Source: Arcobacter sp. CECT 8986 (GTDB lineage: Bacteria; Campylobacterota; Campylobacteria; Campylobacterales; Arcobacteraceae). Taken from it: a stretch of 64,000 bases of DNA. The position numbers and the translations under genes are program-made. Positions 10,221 to 19,161 of this stretch are shown here, piece by piece. The notes under the pieces are model-generated. The model was not told the origin of the DNA and did no database searches. It saw only the letters and a program-made list of their open reading frames with translations. The stretch lies in assembly GCF_004116725.1 (NCBI RefSeq), contig NZ_PDKG01000002.1:1-64000 (forward strand), written 5' to 3'. The number at the start of each line of letters is the position of its first letter. Position 1 is the stretch's first letter.

Positions 10221-10247
10221 CTTTAAAATTATTTTTAAAGGTTTTAT

Positions 10248-10643
10248 ATGAAGCAGGCTTTTTCACTATTAGAGTTAGTTTTTGTTCTTGTTATTCTTGC
10301 ATTGATTGGAAGTTATGCAATTCCTAAATTCATGAATACAAAAGATGCAGCTGTTATTACAACAGTAAAAAGAGATGTTACTACAATTTTAAACTCCATT
10401 CAATCTCAATATTTATTAGATGGAAATATAGAAAATATTTCTGATACTATAAAAATTAATAGTTCAAATTGGTTTTTTGAAAATAATTCTATTGTTTATA
10501 AAAGTAATAATAGTAATTGCATAACTATTCATATAGATAAAGCTAGTCAAAAGTTAAAATTAAACATTAATGAAACAAATGATACCATTTGTACAAAGCT
10601 AAAACAATCAGGAATTGAAAACAGTTCAATTGATTTATATTAA
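10248..10643 (+). CDS. Type IV pilin/pseudopilin-like protein
   Basis: The N-terminus MKQAFSLLELVFVLVILALI is a class III (prepilin) signal. It has a short charged leader, Phe at +1, Glu at +5 and a hydrophobic helix of about 20 residues. The residue at -1 is Ala rather than the usual Gly, which prepilin peptidases tolerate less well. The 131-residue remainder is a small Asn/Ser-rich head with two cysteines (in NSNCITIHI and NDTICTKL) that could form a disulfide. No other pilus or type II secretion genes are nearby. It is a stand-alone minor pilin candidate, possibly for competence or secretion. Confidence 0.75.
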   Translation: MKQAFSLLELVFVLVILALIGSYAIPKFMNTKDAAVITTVKRDVTTILNSIQSQYLLDGNIENISDTIKINSSNWFFENNSIVYKSNNSNCITIHIDKASQKLKLNINETNDTICTKLKQSGIENSSIDLY

Positions 10644-10651
10644 GGATAAAA

Positions 10652-11170
10652 ATGCATAAAGCCTTTTTCTTAGATAGAGATGGTGTAATAAATGTTGATA
10701 AAAGTTATGTTTATAAAGTAGAAGATTTTGAGTTTATTGATGGAGTATTTGATACTTTAAAATATATTCAATCAAAAGGTTATAAACTTTTTATAGTTAC
10801 AAATCAATCAGGAATTGGAAGAGGTTATTATACAATAAAAGATTTTTTAAACTTAACTTTATGGATGAAAAATGAGTTTAAAAACAATGATATAAATATA
10901 GAAGAGGTTCAGTACTGTCCCCATGCACCAGAAGAGAACTGCAATTGCCGTAAACCAAAAACAGGTATGATTGATAATATTCTACAAAAATTTGATATTG
11001 ATTTAGAAAACTCATGGTTTGTAGGTGATAAAGATTCTGATATAAAGTGTGCAAATAGTGCAAATATTAAAAATAGTGTACAAGTAAAATCTGGTCAAGA
11101 TTTTGATGAAAATAAAACAGATGCAAAATATGTATTAAATAGTATAAAAGAGATAAAAAATTTAATTTAA
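10652..11170 (+). CDS. gmhB: D-glycero-beta-D-manno-heptose 1,7-bisphosphate 7-phosphatase
   Basis: GmhB removes the 7-phosphate from heptose bisphosphate on the way to ADP-heptose for the LPS inner core. The HAD motif I is FLDRDGVINVD and motif II VTNQSGIG. The zinc-binding cysteine cluster is in CPHAPEENCNCRKPKTGM and motif IV is WFVGDKDSDIKCA. The 172 residues match the family. It begins 8 nt after the pseudopilin gene. The other heptose genes hldD and hldE lie further on, separated from it by an oppositely oriented ligase gene. Confidence 0.93.
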   Translation: MHKAFFLDRDGVINVDKSYVYKVEDFEFIDGVFDTLKYIQSKGYKLFIVTNQSGIGRGYYTIKDFLNLTLWMKNEFKNNDINIEEVQYCPHAPEENCNCRKPKTGMIDNILQKFDIDLENSWFVGDKDSDIKCANSANIKNSVQVKSGQDFDENKTDAKYVLNSIKEIKNLI

Positions 11171-11174
11171 TTTT

Positions 11175-11981
11175 TTACTCTTTTTTTCTTACTCTTAAAA
11201 ATGAAGCAAATTTTGGTTTATTATTTTTTGTAAATCCATAATACTTAAAAGTTACAGTAGTCCCAACTTTAGGTGGATTATATCTTTGTTTATTTGTAAA
11301 TCCTCCTCCTAAGTTAAATATTACACCATTTCCTAGTTTTATTTGTAGACTTTTCATTCTTTTTGTATTGTTTTTATCATAATTAATAGTTATAACTTTT
11401 CCTTCTTTATCAAAAAACTTTTTTACTTTTAAAATATTGTTATTTCTTCCTTTAAAGTAAGATAATTTCCCATTTTTTACAATTACGCCTTCTGCTTTTT
11501 GTGATACTAATTTATTTAAAAATTTATCTAAATCTTTTTTACTATTACATTTTATTTGAGGTATGAATTTTATAAATTTATTTGGATGTTTTTCAAACCA
11601 TATTTTTGCTTTTGAAAGTCTTTTTAAAAAGTCTCCTTTTGCATTTGGAACTTCAAAAATATTATAAGTTATTTGATTCCATTTATTTGTTGGTATTTTA
11701 TCAAGTACAATACTTTGAATGTTTTCAAAATCATCCCTTTTTGTCCATAACTCTCCATCAAGTTTGAATTTAGGAAAGTTTTTTGTAAACTCCTTTGGTA
11801 TATTAATTTTATTTCCATTTTTTGTTAGAAGGTTTTTTCCATTCCAATATGCTCTAATTCCATCAAGTTTTTCACTCATATACCAACCTTTAATATTCTG
11901 ATTTTTATATATTTTAGGTTTTTGTAATGAGCTTGAATTTAAAAAACTAATTAATAAAAAAATAAAAATAACAATTTTCAT
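11175..11981 (-). CDS. ligE: Secreted (periplasmic) ATP-dependent DNA ligase, LigE type
   Basis: The N-terminus is a signal peptide (KIVIFIFLLISFLNSSS). Motif I is KLDGIRAYW with Lys38 as the AMP acceptor, motif III is KLDGELW, motif IV AEGVIVKNG and motif V LKVKKF. A small OB-fold domain forms the C-terminus (TVTFKYYGFTKNNKPKFASF). At 268 residues it is a minimal ligase without extra domains, as in the Lig E group of Gram-negatives. Such ligases seal nicks in DNA and are thought to act in the periplasm or outside the cell. It lies between gmhB (stop codons 4 nt apart, convergent) and hldD (divergent), interrupting the heptose cluster. Confidence 0.88.
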   Translation of the reverse strand: MKIVIFIFLLISFLNSSSLQKPKIYKNQNIKGWYMSEKLDGIRAYWNGKNLLTKNGNKINIPKEFTKNFPKFKLDGELWTKRDDFENIQSIVLDKIPTNKWNQITYNIFEVPNAKGDFLKRLSKAKIWFEKHPNKFIKFIPQIKCNSKKDLDKFLNKLVSQKAEGVIVKNGKLSYFKGRNNNILKVKKFFDKEGKVITINYDKNNTKRMKSLQIKLGNGVIFNLGGGFTNKQRYNPPKVGTTVTFKYYGFTKNNKPKFASFLRVRKKE

Positions 11982-12065
11982 AAAATACCTTTAATAATTT
12001 TTTTAATTATATTTTAATTAAAAGATTTAAATAAAGCCCTTAAAAGCTAATTTAATTGATTTTTG

Positions 12066-12094
12066 GATAAAATATTTCACTTTAAGAAAAGTGA
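12066..12094 (+). promoter_or_regulatory. Promoter and 5'-leader hairpin of hldD
   Basis: GATAAAAT at 12066-12073 (first base G at 12066) is the probable -10 box. Directly downstream, TCACTTT (12077-12083) can pair with AAAGTGA (12088-12094) around a 4-nt loop. The 3' arm overlaps GTGAG, the only ribosome-site-like sequence before the ATG at 12101. The hairpin could therefore mask the start. This is a structural reading only. Confidence 0.4.
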
Positions 12095-12100
12095 GATATT

Positions 12101-13108
12101 ATGAAATATACTGATATAGACTTTAATAATAAAACTATTTTAATTACTGGTGCAGCAGGCTTTATAGGCTCAAATTTATGCTTTTATTTTCAAGAAAATT
12201 ACCCAAATGCAAATATAATTGCACTTGATTGTTTTAGGTCTGGTGAGACTTTTTCAAATGGAAATCTTAAAAGCTTTGGACACTTTAAAAATCTACTAGG
12301 TTTTAAAGGTGTAGTAATAAGTGGAGATATAAATGATAAAGAACTTTTAAACAATTTAGAAAACTCTTATACTTTTGATTATATCTTTCACCAAGCTGCG
12401 ATTTCAGATACAACTGTTCAAGAACAAGACTTGATGGTAAAAACAAATGTTAATGCATATGAAGATTTATTAAAAATCGCAATAAAACATAAAGCAAATA
12501 TGGTTTATGCAAGTAGTGCAGCAACTTATGGAGATAGTGATAGATTTGAAATAGGCTATGAGCAACCAAATAATGCTTATGGCTTTTCAAAAGTAATGAT
12601 GGACAATATTACATACAAATATTTAAAACAAGGTGTTGATATAAGTATTGTTGGACTTAAATATTTTAATGTGTATGGGCAAAGAGAATTTTTCAAAAAC
12701 AAAACAGCTTCAATGGTAGTTCAGTTTGGACACCAAATCTTAAATAATCTTACTCCAAAACTTTTTGAAGGAAGTGATAAAATACTTAGAGATTTTATTT
12801 TTATTGAAGATGTAATTCAAGCAAATATAAAAGCTTGTTCTCCTAAAAAAAGTGGTGTTTATAATGTTGGTACAGGAAAAGCAAGAAGCTTTGAAGATAT
12901 TGTAAATATTCTACAACAACAATTAGAGATTGATAATGGAAAAGAGTATATTCCAAATCCATATATTGGAGCATATCAATTCTTTACTCAAGCAAATATA
13001 GAATCAACAAAAGAGAATTTAGGTTATGAACCAAGATTTGAGTTAGAAGATGGTGTAAAAGCATATATTCCAGAAATTAAAAGATTATTTGAATGTGAGG
13101 TTAAATAA
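12101..13108 (+). CDS. hldD: ADP-L-glycero-D-manno-heptose 6-epimerase
   Basis: HldD (RfaD) epimerises ADP-D-glycero- to ADP-L-glycero-D-manno-heptose, the donor for the LPS inner core. It is an extended short-chain dehydrogenase fold of 335 residues. The NAD(P) loop is GAAGFIGSNL, the catalytic Tyr-x3-Lys is in NAYGFSKVMMD, and family-typical FNVYGQREFFKNKTASMV and DKILRDFIFIEDV follow. It starts the tightly packed plus-strand operon running to pepA, and its stop overlaps the hldE start by one base. Confidence 0.95.
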   Translation: MKYTDIDFNNKTILITGAAGFIGSNLCFYFQENYPNANIIALDCFRSGETFSNGNLKSFGHFKNLLGFKGVVISGDINDKELLNNLENSYTFDYIFHQAAISDTTVQEQDLMVKTNVNAYEDLLKIAIKHKANMVYASSAATYGDSDRFEIGYEQPNNAYGFSKVMMDNITYKYLKQGVDISIVGLKYFNVYGQREFFKNKTASMVVQFGHQILNNLTPKLFEGSDKILRDFIFIEDVIQANIKACSPKKSGVYNVGTGKARSFEDIVNILQQQLEIDNGKEYIPNPYIGAYQFFTQANIESTKENLGYEPRFELEDGVKAYIPEIKRLFECEVK

Positions 13109-14529
13109 TGTTAAATTTACATAAAAAACCTAATATCTTAGTAATTGGTGATTTGATGATTGATCACTACTTATGGGGAAGTTGCGATAGAATTTCACCT
13201 GAAGCACCTGTTCAAGTAATTGATGTAAAAAAAGAGACAACAGTTTTAGGTGGAGCAGGTAATGTTATAAATAATTTACTTTCTTTGGGAAGTGATGTTG
13301 GAGTTATCTCTGTTGTTGGTGATGATGATGTTGCAAAAGAGTTAAAAACAATGCTTGATAAACAAGGTGCAAAATCTTTTTTAATTGAACAAAAAGGAAG
13401 AAAAACATCTAAAAAATCAAGAATAATGGCATCTCATTCTCAAGTTGTTAGATATGACCATGAGAGTAAAAACTCTATATCTTTTGATAGTGAAAAGAAA
13501 ATATTTGAAAAATTTCAAGAGCTAATAAATAGATATGATATTATCCTTTTTTCTGATTATGGAAAAGGTGTAATTACAAAAGATTTATCTAAAAAAATCA
13601 TAGATTATGCAAAAAAATATGAGAAGAAAGTAATAGTTGATCCAAAAGGTGAAGATTATTCAAAATATAGTGGTGCATATTTTTTAACTCCAAATAAAAA
13701 AGAAGCACAAGTTGCTTCAAAAGTCGAAATAGAAAATGATGAAAAATTAAAAGAAGCTCTTACAAAACTTAAAACTATTGCTTCTTTAGATTACTCAATT
13801 ATTACACTTAGTGAGCAAGGAATTGCACTTTTAAAAGATGATGAAGTTATAATTAGACCAACTGTTGCAAGAGAGGTTTTTGATGTAACTGGTGCTGGTG
13901 ATACTGTTTTAGCTTCACTTGGTTTTGCACTTAGTTTAGGAACAGATTTAGTTGAATCAATTGAGTTTGCAAATCTTGCAGCTGGTGTTGTAGTTGGAAA
14001 ACTTGGTAGTGCAACTGTAAGTTTAGATGAAATTGAAGAGTATAAAACAAGCTTAAATCAAAGTTCAATTGAGTTTCATATAAAAACTTTTAAAGAGATA
14101 GAAAAAATTTCAAATAGATTAAAAGAACAAGATAAAAAAATTGTTTTTACAAATGGTTGTTTTGATATTTTACATAAAGGTCATGTAAGTTATTTAAATA
14201 CTGCAAAATCTTTTGGAGATGTTTTAATCTTAGGTCTTAATTCAGATGATAGTGTAAAAAGATTAAAAGGTGAAAATAGACCAATAAACTCACAAGATGA
14301 TAGAGCATATATACTTTCAGCGCTTGAATGTGTAGATTATGTAGTAATATTTGATGAAGATACTCCATATGAATTAATCTCACTTGTTAAACCTGATGTT
14401 TTAGTAAAAGGTGCTGATTATGATGGAAAAGAAGTAGTAGGTAGCGATATTGCAAAAGAGACTAAACTAGTTGAATTTGTTGATGGAAAAAGTACTACAA
14501 AAACAATAGAAAAAATTCAAGGTAAATAG
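13108..14529 (+). CDS. hldE: Bifunctional heptose-7-phosphate kinase / heptose-1-phosphate adenylyltransferase
   Basis: HldE (RfaE) phosphorylates D-glycero-D-manno-heptose 7-phosphate at C1 and later adenylylates heptose 1-phosphate. The first 310 or so residues form a PfkB/ribokinase domain ending in the VTGAGDTVLASLGFAL signature. The last 140 or so form a nucleotidylyltransferase domain with TNGCFDILHKGHVSYL (His-x-Gly-His). The 473 residues match the fused form, so neither half is truncated. It overlaps hldD by 1 nt and abuts apt. The isomerase GmhA needed for the first step of the pathway is not in this window. Confidence 0.95.
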   Translation: MLNLHKKPNILVIGDLMIDHYLWGSCDRISPEAPVQVIDVKKETTVLGGAGNVINNLLSLGSDVGVISVVGDDDVAKELKTMLDKQGAKSFLIEQKGRKTSKKSRIMASHSQVVRYDHESKNSISFDSEKKIFEKFQELINRYDIILFSDYGKGVITKDLSKKIIDYAKKYEKKVIVDPKGEDYSKYSGAYFLTPNKKEAQVASKVEIENDEKLKEALTKLKTIASLDYSIITLSEQGIALLKDDEVIIRPTVAREVFDVTGAGDTVLASLGFALSLGTDLVESIEFANLAAGVVVGKLGSATVSLDEIEEYKTSLNQSSIEFHIKTFKEIEKISNRLKEQDKKIVFTNGCFDILHKGHVSYLNTAKSFGDVLILGLNSDDSVKRLKGENRPINSQDDRAYILSALECVDYVVIFDEDTPYELISLVKPDVLVKGADYDGKEVVGSDIAKETKLVEFVDGKSTTKTIEKIQGK

Positions 14530-15078
14530 ATGAAAGAGCTAAGCAGTCAAGATAAAACAAGAATATTAAGTAGTATTAGAGATATAAATGATTTTCCAAA
14601 AGAGGGAATTGTTTTTAAAGATATTACTACACTTTTAAATGATAAAGAGGCTTTTAATTTACTTATGAATCATTTAGAGGATAGATATAAAGATTATGAT
14701 TTGGATTATGTTGCAGGAATTGATAGTAGAGGATTTATCTTTGGAGCAGCACTTGCAGATAGATTAAAAGTTGGTTTTGTTCCAGTTAGAAAAAAAGGAA
14801 AATTACCTAGTACTACTGTTTGTGAAAAGTATGAGTTGGAGTATGGTTTTGATGAAGTTGAAATTCATTTGGATGCTTTCCATGAAAAAGTGGGTGCTAA
14901 AGTTTTATTAATTGATGATTTGATTGCAACTGGCGGAACTGCAAATGCAGCTGCTAAACTTATAAAAAAAGTTAAAGCTAATTTAGTTGAAGCATGCTTT
15001 TTATTGAATCTTTCGTTTTTAGATGGTAAAAAAAGAGTAGAAGAACATACAACAGTTTATACAATATTTGATGTGTAA
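14530..15078 (+). CDS. apt: Adenine phosphoribosyltransferase
   Basis: Apt salvages adenine to AMP using PRPP. Residues near the C-terminal half carry the PRPP loop [18 protein letters not shown]. The N-terminus ([18 protein letters not shown]) and [13 protein letters not shown] are family hallmarks. It has a normal length of 182 residues. It starts immediately after the hldE stop (no gap) and overlaps the region upstream of the Wzz-like gene. Its role here is metabolic and apparently unrelated to heptose, apart from sharing the transcript. Confidence 0.96.
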   Translation: MKELSSQDKTRILSSIRDINDFPKEGIVFKDITTLLNDKEAFNLLMNHLEDRYKDYDLDYVAGIDSRGFIFGAALADRLKVGFVPVRKKGKLPSTTVCEKYELEYGFDEVEIHLDAFHEKVGAKVLLIDDLIATGGTANAAAKLIKKVKANLVEACFLLNLSFLDGKKRVEEHTTVYTIFDV

Positions 15079-15088
15079 GGACAAAAGT

Positions 15089-15721
15089 TTGGAACAAAGA
15101 GTAAATAATATGATAGAAGACGATGAAATTGATTTAAGAGAACTTTTTAAAAAACTTTGGAAAGGTAAACTTTTTATTATTATTTTTACATTAGTTGTTA
15201 CAATATTAGCAGGTATTTACGCATTTTTGAAAACACCTATTTATAATGGAACAATTTCATATGAAATAGGACAAGTAATAACTGATAAAAATATAAATCT
15301 AAATAATAAAGAGATAAGTATAATTGATATTGATGATGCATCAAATTTAAAAGAGATAATTTCAAGAAAATTTTCTACAAAAGATGAAGAAAAAGGAATA
15401 TTTACTAATGCTCTAATACCAAGAGGAACATCAAATATAATAGTTGTCGATGTACAAAATAGTAATAAAGAAAAAATAAATAAAAAATTAGATGAAATAA
15501 CTAAGTTTATTGAAACAAGACAAGATAAAAGAATAAAGTTTTACTCTTTTAATAATGCAAAGATAAAAAAAACATCAGTACTTAGTAAAGATATTTCATC
15601 AAAAGCAATAAAACCAAATAAAAAAATAATCATTGCAGTTGCTTTTGTGAGTGGATTTATTTTATCAATTTTTTTACTATTTTTTATAGATTTTATTAAA
15701 AGTTTTAAGGAAGAGAAGTAA
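15089..15721 (+). CDS. Chain-length determinant (Wzz)-like membrane protein
   Basis: This looks like a small polysaccharide co-polymerase. A cytoplasmic N-terminus ([16 protein letters not shown], the typical Wzz entry) leads to a first helix at about residues 25-47 followed by PIY. A periplasmic region of about 110 residues and a C-terminal helix ([20 protein letters not shown]) follow. Wzz proteins set O-antigen length together with Wzy; the wzy gene lies at 41591. The start is uncertain. TTG at 15089 has AAGGA 7 nt upstream and is preferred over TTG at 15068 inside apt or ATG at 15110. It is shorter than enterobacterial Wzz (about 320 residues). Confidence 0.75.
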   Translation: MEQRVNNMIEDDEIDLRELFKKLWKGKLFIIIFTLVVTILAGIYAFLKTPIYNGTISYEIGQVITDKNINLNNKEISIIDIDDASNLKEIISRKFSTKDEEKGIFTNALIPRGTSNIIVVDVQNSNKEKINKKLDEITKFIETRQDKRIKFYSFNNAKIKKTSVLSKDISSKAIKPNKKIIIAVAFVSGFILSIFLLFFIDFIKSFKEEK

Positions 15722-16929
15722 TGAGTAATTATATTCCCAAAAAAAGTAAGTTTGATCCAGATGAAAATGGACACTTTGGTATATTTGGTGGAAAATATGT
15801 TCCTGAGACATTGATTCCAATTCTTGAAGATTTGGAAAGCGAGTATAAAAAATATAGATTTGATAAGCAGTTTTGGAGTGAAGTAAATGCTTTACTTAAA
15901 GATTATGTAGGAAGAGAAACACCTTTATATCATGCAAAAACAATAAGTGAAGAGATTGGTGCAAAAGTTTACTTAAAAAGAGAAGACTTGAACCACACAG
16001 GTGCACATAAAGTAAATAATGTAATTGCACAAGGACTTTTAGCAAAAAAACTTGGTAAAACAAAAGTAATAGCTGAAACTGGCGCTGGGCAACATGGTGT
16101 TGCAACTGCTACAATTGCTGCACTTTTAGGACTTGAATGTACAGTATTTATGGGTGCAAAAGATGTTCAACGACAAGAATTAAATGTATTTAGAATGAAA
16201 CTTCTTGGAGCAAAAGTAATTGCTGTTGAAAGCGGTAGTAAAACTTTAAAAGATGCAATGAATGATGCAATTAGATATTGGGTTACAAATGCAAGAGATA
16301 CTTTTTATATTATAGGAACTGTGGCTGGGCCTCATCCATATCCAATGATGGTAAGAGATTTTCAAGCAATTATTGGTTACGAAGCAAGAAAACAAATACT
16401 TGAAAAAGAGAATAAACTTCCAGATTATGTAGTAGCTTGTATTGGTGGTGGAAGTAATGCTATTGGAATGTTTTCACACTTTTTAGAAGATGAAGAAGTT
16501 ACTTGCATAGGAATAGAAGCTGGTGGTCTTGGACTTGATACAAACAAACATGGTTGTAGCTTACAAAAGGGAAGTCCTGGAGTTTTACATGGACAATGTT
16601 CATATTTACTTCAAGATAAAGATGGACAAGTAACAGAAGCTCATTCCATTAGTGCAGGTCTTGATTATCCAGGTATTGGACCAGAACACTCTTTTCACAA
16701 AGATAATCATAGTGTTGAATATGATTCAATAACTGATGAAGAAGCTATTGAAGCTTTTGTGTGGTTAAGCCAAAAAGAGGGAATTATTCCTGCTTTTGAA
16801 AGTGCTCATGCAGTTGCTTACTTAAAAAAAGCAAAAGAAAAATTTAAAGATAAAACAGTAATTGTAAATCTATCTGGTCGAGGTGATAAAGATATGATTC
16901 AAGCAAAATCTCTTTTACATTTTGACTAA
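15721..16929 (+). CDS. trpB: Tryptophan synthase beta chain
   Basis: TrpB condenses indole with serine using PLP. The PLP lysine is in [16 protein letters not shown] and the phosphate-binding glycines are in [12 protein letters not shown]. The N-terminus ([18 protein letters not shown]) is the TrpB1 signature. It is full length at 402 residues. No trpA is adjacent; the gene stands alone between a Wzz-like gene (1-nt overlap) and dedA. It is therefore separated from the rest of the tryptophan pathway in this genome, at least locally. Confidence 0.97.
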   Translation: MSNYIPKKSKFDPDENGHFGIFGGKYVPETLIPILEDLESEYKKYRFDKQFWSEVNALLKDYVGRETPLYHAKTISEEIGAKVYLKREDLNHTGAHKVNNVIAQGLLAKKLGKTKVIAETGAGQHGVATATIAALLGLECTVFMGAKDVQRQELNVFRMKLLGAKVIAVESGSKTLKDAMNDAIRYWVTNARDTFYIIGTVAGPHPYPMMVRDFQAIIGYEARKQILEKENKLPDYVVACIGGGSNAIGMFSHFLEDEEVTCIGIEAGGLGLDTNKHGCSLQKGSPGVLHGQCSYLLQDKDGQVTEAHSISAGLDYPGIGPEHSFHKDNHSVEYDSITDEEAIEAFVWLSQKEGIIPAFESAHAVAYLKKAKEKFKDKTVIVNLSGRGDKDMIQAKSLLHFD

Positions 16930-16940
16930 AGAAGAATATA

Positions 16941-17630
16941 ATGGAAAAATATTTTAAAAAACTTCAAGCGCATTCAGGAAAGATACTTACAGTTGTATTG
17001 GGGGTATTTTTTATATTTTTAGCTTATAACTTATATGAAGCTCCTGTTAGTGGATTTGAAAACAAGTTTATGTATTTGCTTAAAGAGTATGGCTATATTA
17101 TACTTTTTGCTTGGGGAATGCTTGAAGGTGAAGCTGGTCTTGTAATGGCAGGACTTTTATCTCACACCGGAGATATGACTTTATACATAGCTATTTTTGT
17201 AGCTGGGCTTGGTGGATTTGCAGGAGATCAAGTTTATTTTTATATAGGAAGATTTAATAAAGCATATGTATATAAAAGGTTTAGAGGTCAAAGAAGAAAA
17301 TTTGCACTTGCTCATTTACTTTTAAAAAAACATGGATGGCCTATAATTTTTATGCAAAGATATATGTATGGAATGAGAACAATAATACCAATTTCAATTG
17401 GTATTACAAGATATAGTGGAAAAATGTTTGCTTTTATAAATCTTATTAGTGCTTGGTGTTGGGCTACTATTACAATTATGCCTGTTTGGTATTTTGGTGA
17501 AGAGATATTAGTAGTATTGCATTGGGCGAAAGAACATTGGTATTTTGCATTGCCATTTGCACTTATATTTGGTGGAAGTATAATTTACTATTTTAATAAA
17601 GCTTCAAAGAAAAAGGAGAAAGAACTATGA
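16941..17630 (+). CDS. DedA family membrane protein
   Basis: The 229-residue protein has about five hydrophobic segments and the DedA/VTT features. These are an acidic pocket (GMLEGEAGLVMAGLL), GGFAGDQVYFYIGR, and the QRYMYGMRTIIPISIGITRY block corresponding to the F-x-R-x-x-P-x-x-R region. DedA proteins act as lipid carrier or membrane-homeostasis transporters, including undecaprenyl phosphate recycling in some members. That role would suit the neighbouring polysaccharide genes but is only inferred here. It sits in the hldD-pepA operon, with the pepA start overlapping its last 4 nt. Confidence 0.87.
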   Translation: MEKYFKKLQAHSGKILTVVLGVFFIFLAYNLYEAPVSGFENKFMYLLKEYGYIILFAWGMLEGEAGLVMAGLLSHTGDMTLYIAIFVAGLGGFAGDQVYFYIGRFNKAYVYKRFRGQRRKFALAHLLLKKHGWPIIFMQRYMYGMRTIIPISIGITRYSGKMFAFINLISAWCWATITIMPVWYFGEEILVVLHWAKEHWYFALPFALIFGGSIIYYFNKASKKKEKEL

Positions 17631-19030
17631 AAATAAATTTAGTTGAAAGAACTAAAAAACTTAAATCTTCAATTGAGATAATAGTACTAAATGATATAGA
17701 AGAATCAAAAGATAAAAAAGTTTTAAAAACTTTAAATTTTGAACCAAAAGATGAATCAAGTGTTTTTTTAGTAGAGAGTAATAAAATATATGTAGGATGT
17801 GAAAATCAAGATTATGATAGTGTTGCAATAGCAACTGCAACTGCTATTAAAAAGTTTATTTCAACTACTACAAAAAGTGCAAAAATTGTTTTGAGTGATA
17901 CAACACTATTAAATGCAATTGTTGAAGGTGCACTTTTAGGAAGCTACTCTTTTACTACATATAAATCAGATAAACAAAAATGTAAAAAACAAGAATTAAA
18001 TATCGTTGTAGAAAAAGTCACAACTGAACTTGAAAAAATAGTTGAAAATTCTATTATTATCTCTGATAGTGTAAATAAAGTAAGAGATATGGTAAACACT
18101 GCACCCGCTGATTTTTATCCAGATGTTATGGCTAAAAAAGCAGAAGAAATAGCAGTTGAAAATGAATTAGAGTGTAAAATATTAGGTGAAAAATATTTAG
18201 AAAAACACTCAATGAATGCAATGCTAAGTGTTGGTAGAGCTTCAGTTCATGAATCAAAACTTATTCATCTATCTTATAAACCAAAAGATGCAAAGAAAAA
18301 AGTTGTATTAGTTGGAAAAGGTCTTACTTATGATTCAGGCGGACTTTCACTTAAACCAGCTGATTATATGACTACAATGAAATCTGATAAATCAGGTGGA
18401 TGTGCAGTTTTAGGAATAATAAATGCAGTTTCAATTTTAAAATTACCTATTGAGATTCATGCAATTGTAGGTGCAGTTGAAAATATGATAGGTGGAAATG
18501 CTTATAAGCCAGATGATGTATTAACAGCTAGAAATGGTAAAACAATAGAAGTTAAAAATACTGATGCTGAAGGAAGACTTGTACTTGCAGATTGTCTATG
18601 CTATGCACAAGATGAGATTGAAAATATAGATTATATTTTTGATTATGCGACACTTACAGGAGCTTGTGTAGTTGGAGTTGGTGAATATACAACTGGAATT
18701 ATGGGAAATTGTGAAAAACTAAAAAGAAAGGCAGTATCAAATGCTTTAATATCTGGAGAATATGCAACATCTCTTGATTTTAATAGATTTTTAAGAAAAA
18801 CACTAAAATCTGAAGTTGCAGATATAAATAATATATCAAGCACAAGATATGGTGGAGCAATAACAGCTGGAATTTTTCTTGATAACTTTATAAATAAAGA
18901 GAATAAAGATAAATGGCTACATTTTGATATAGCAGGTCCAGCTTATGTTGAAAAAGCATGGGGATATAATCCTTTTGGAGCAAGTGGTGCAGGTGTTAGA
19001 ATGACACTTGAATTATTAAAAAACTTATAA
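17627..19030 (+). CDS. pepA: Leucyl aminopeptidase (M17 family)
   Basis: This cytosolic dimetal aminopeptidase cleaves N-terminal residues from peptides. The C-terminal catalytic half shows VGKGLTYDSGGLSLKP (metal and catalytic lysine) and the M17 signature NTDAEGRLVLADCL. GGAITAGIFLDNFI lies near the C-terminus. At 467 residues it is complete, with a divergent N-terminal macrodomain-like half. It overlaps dedA by 4 nt and is the last gene before a strong terminator. Confidence 0.95.
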   Translation: MKINLVERTKKLKSSIEIIVLNDIEESKDKKVLKTLNFEPKDESSVFLVESNKIYVGCENQDYDSVAIATATAIKKFISTTTKSAKIVLSDTTLLNAIVEGALLGSYSFTTYKSDKQKCKKQELNIVVEKVTTELEKIVENSIIISDSVNKVRDMVNTAPADFYPDVMAKKAEEIAVENELECKILGEKYLEKHSMNAMLSVGRASVHESKLIHLSYKPKDAKKKVVLVGKGLTYDSGGLSLKPADYMTTMKSDKSGGCAVLGIINAVSILKLPIEIHAIVGAVENMIGGNAYKPDDVLTARNGKTIEVKNTDAEGRLVLADCLCYAQDEIENIDYIFDYATLTGACVVGVGEYTTGIMGNCEKLKRKAVSNALISGEYATSLDFNRFLRKTLKSEVADINNISSTRYGGAITAGIFLDNFINKENKDKWLHFDIAGPAYVEKAWGYNPFGASGAGVRMTLELLKNL

Positions 19031-19050
19031 TAAATAAAATTAATTTATTA

Positions 19051-19086
19051 AAAAGGGGTGTGAATATGTTCATACCCCTTTTTTTT
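19051..19086 (+). terminator. Rho-independent terminator after pepA
   Basis: AAAAGGGGTGTGAA and TTCATACCCCTTTT form an almost perfect stem (one G-T wobble) around a short ATATG loop, followed by a run of T. It lies 20 nt after the pepA stop and closes the hldD-pepA operon. Confidence 0.9.
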
Positions 19087-19161
19087 ATTCTGATTTAACC
19101 CACTTTTTACCAATAATTATATAGAATGTTAAAAATTTTTTTAAGGTACTATATAAATATT

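Noticed and set aside
12000-12100. Direct repeats marking an insertion of the DNA ligase gene
   Set aside because: I compared the flanks near 11170 and 11990-12060 for a duplicated end like that at recO and saw none above AT-rich background.
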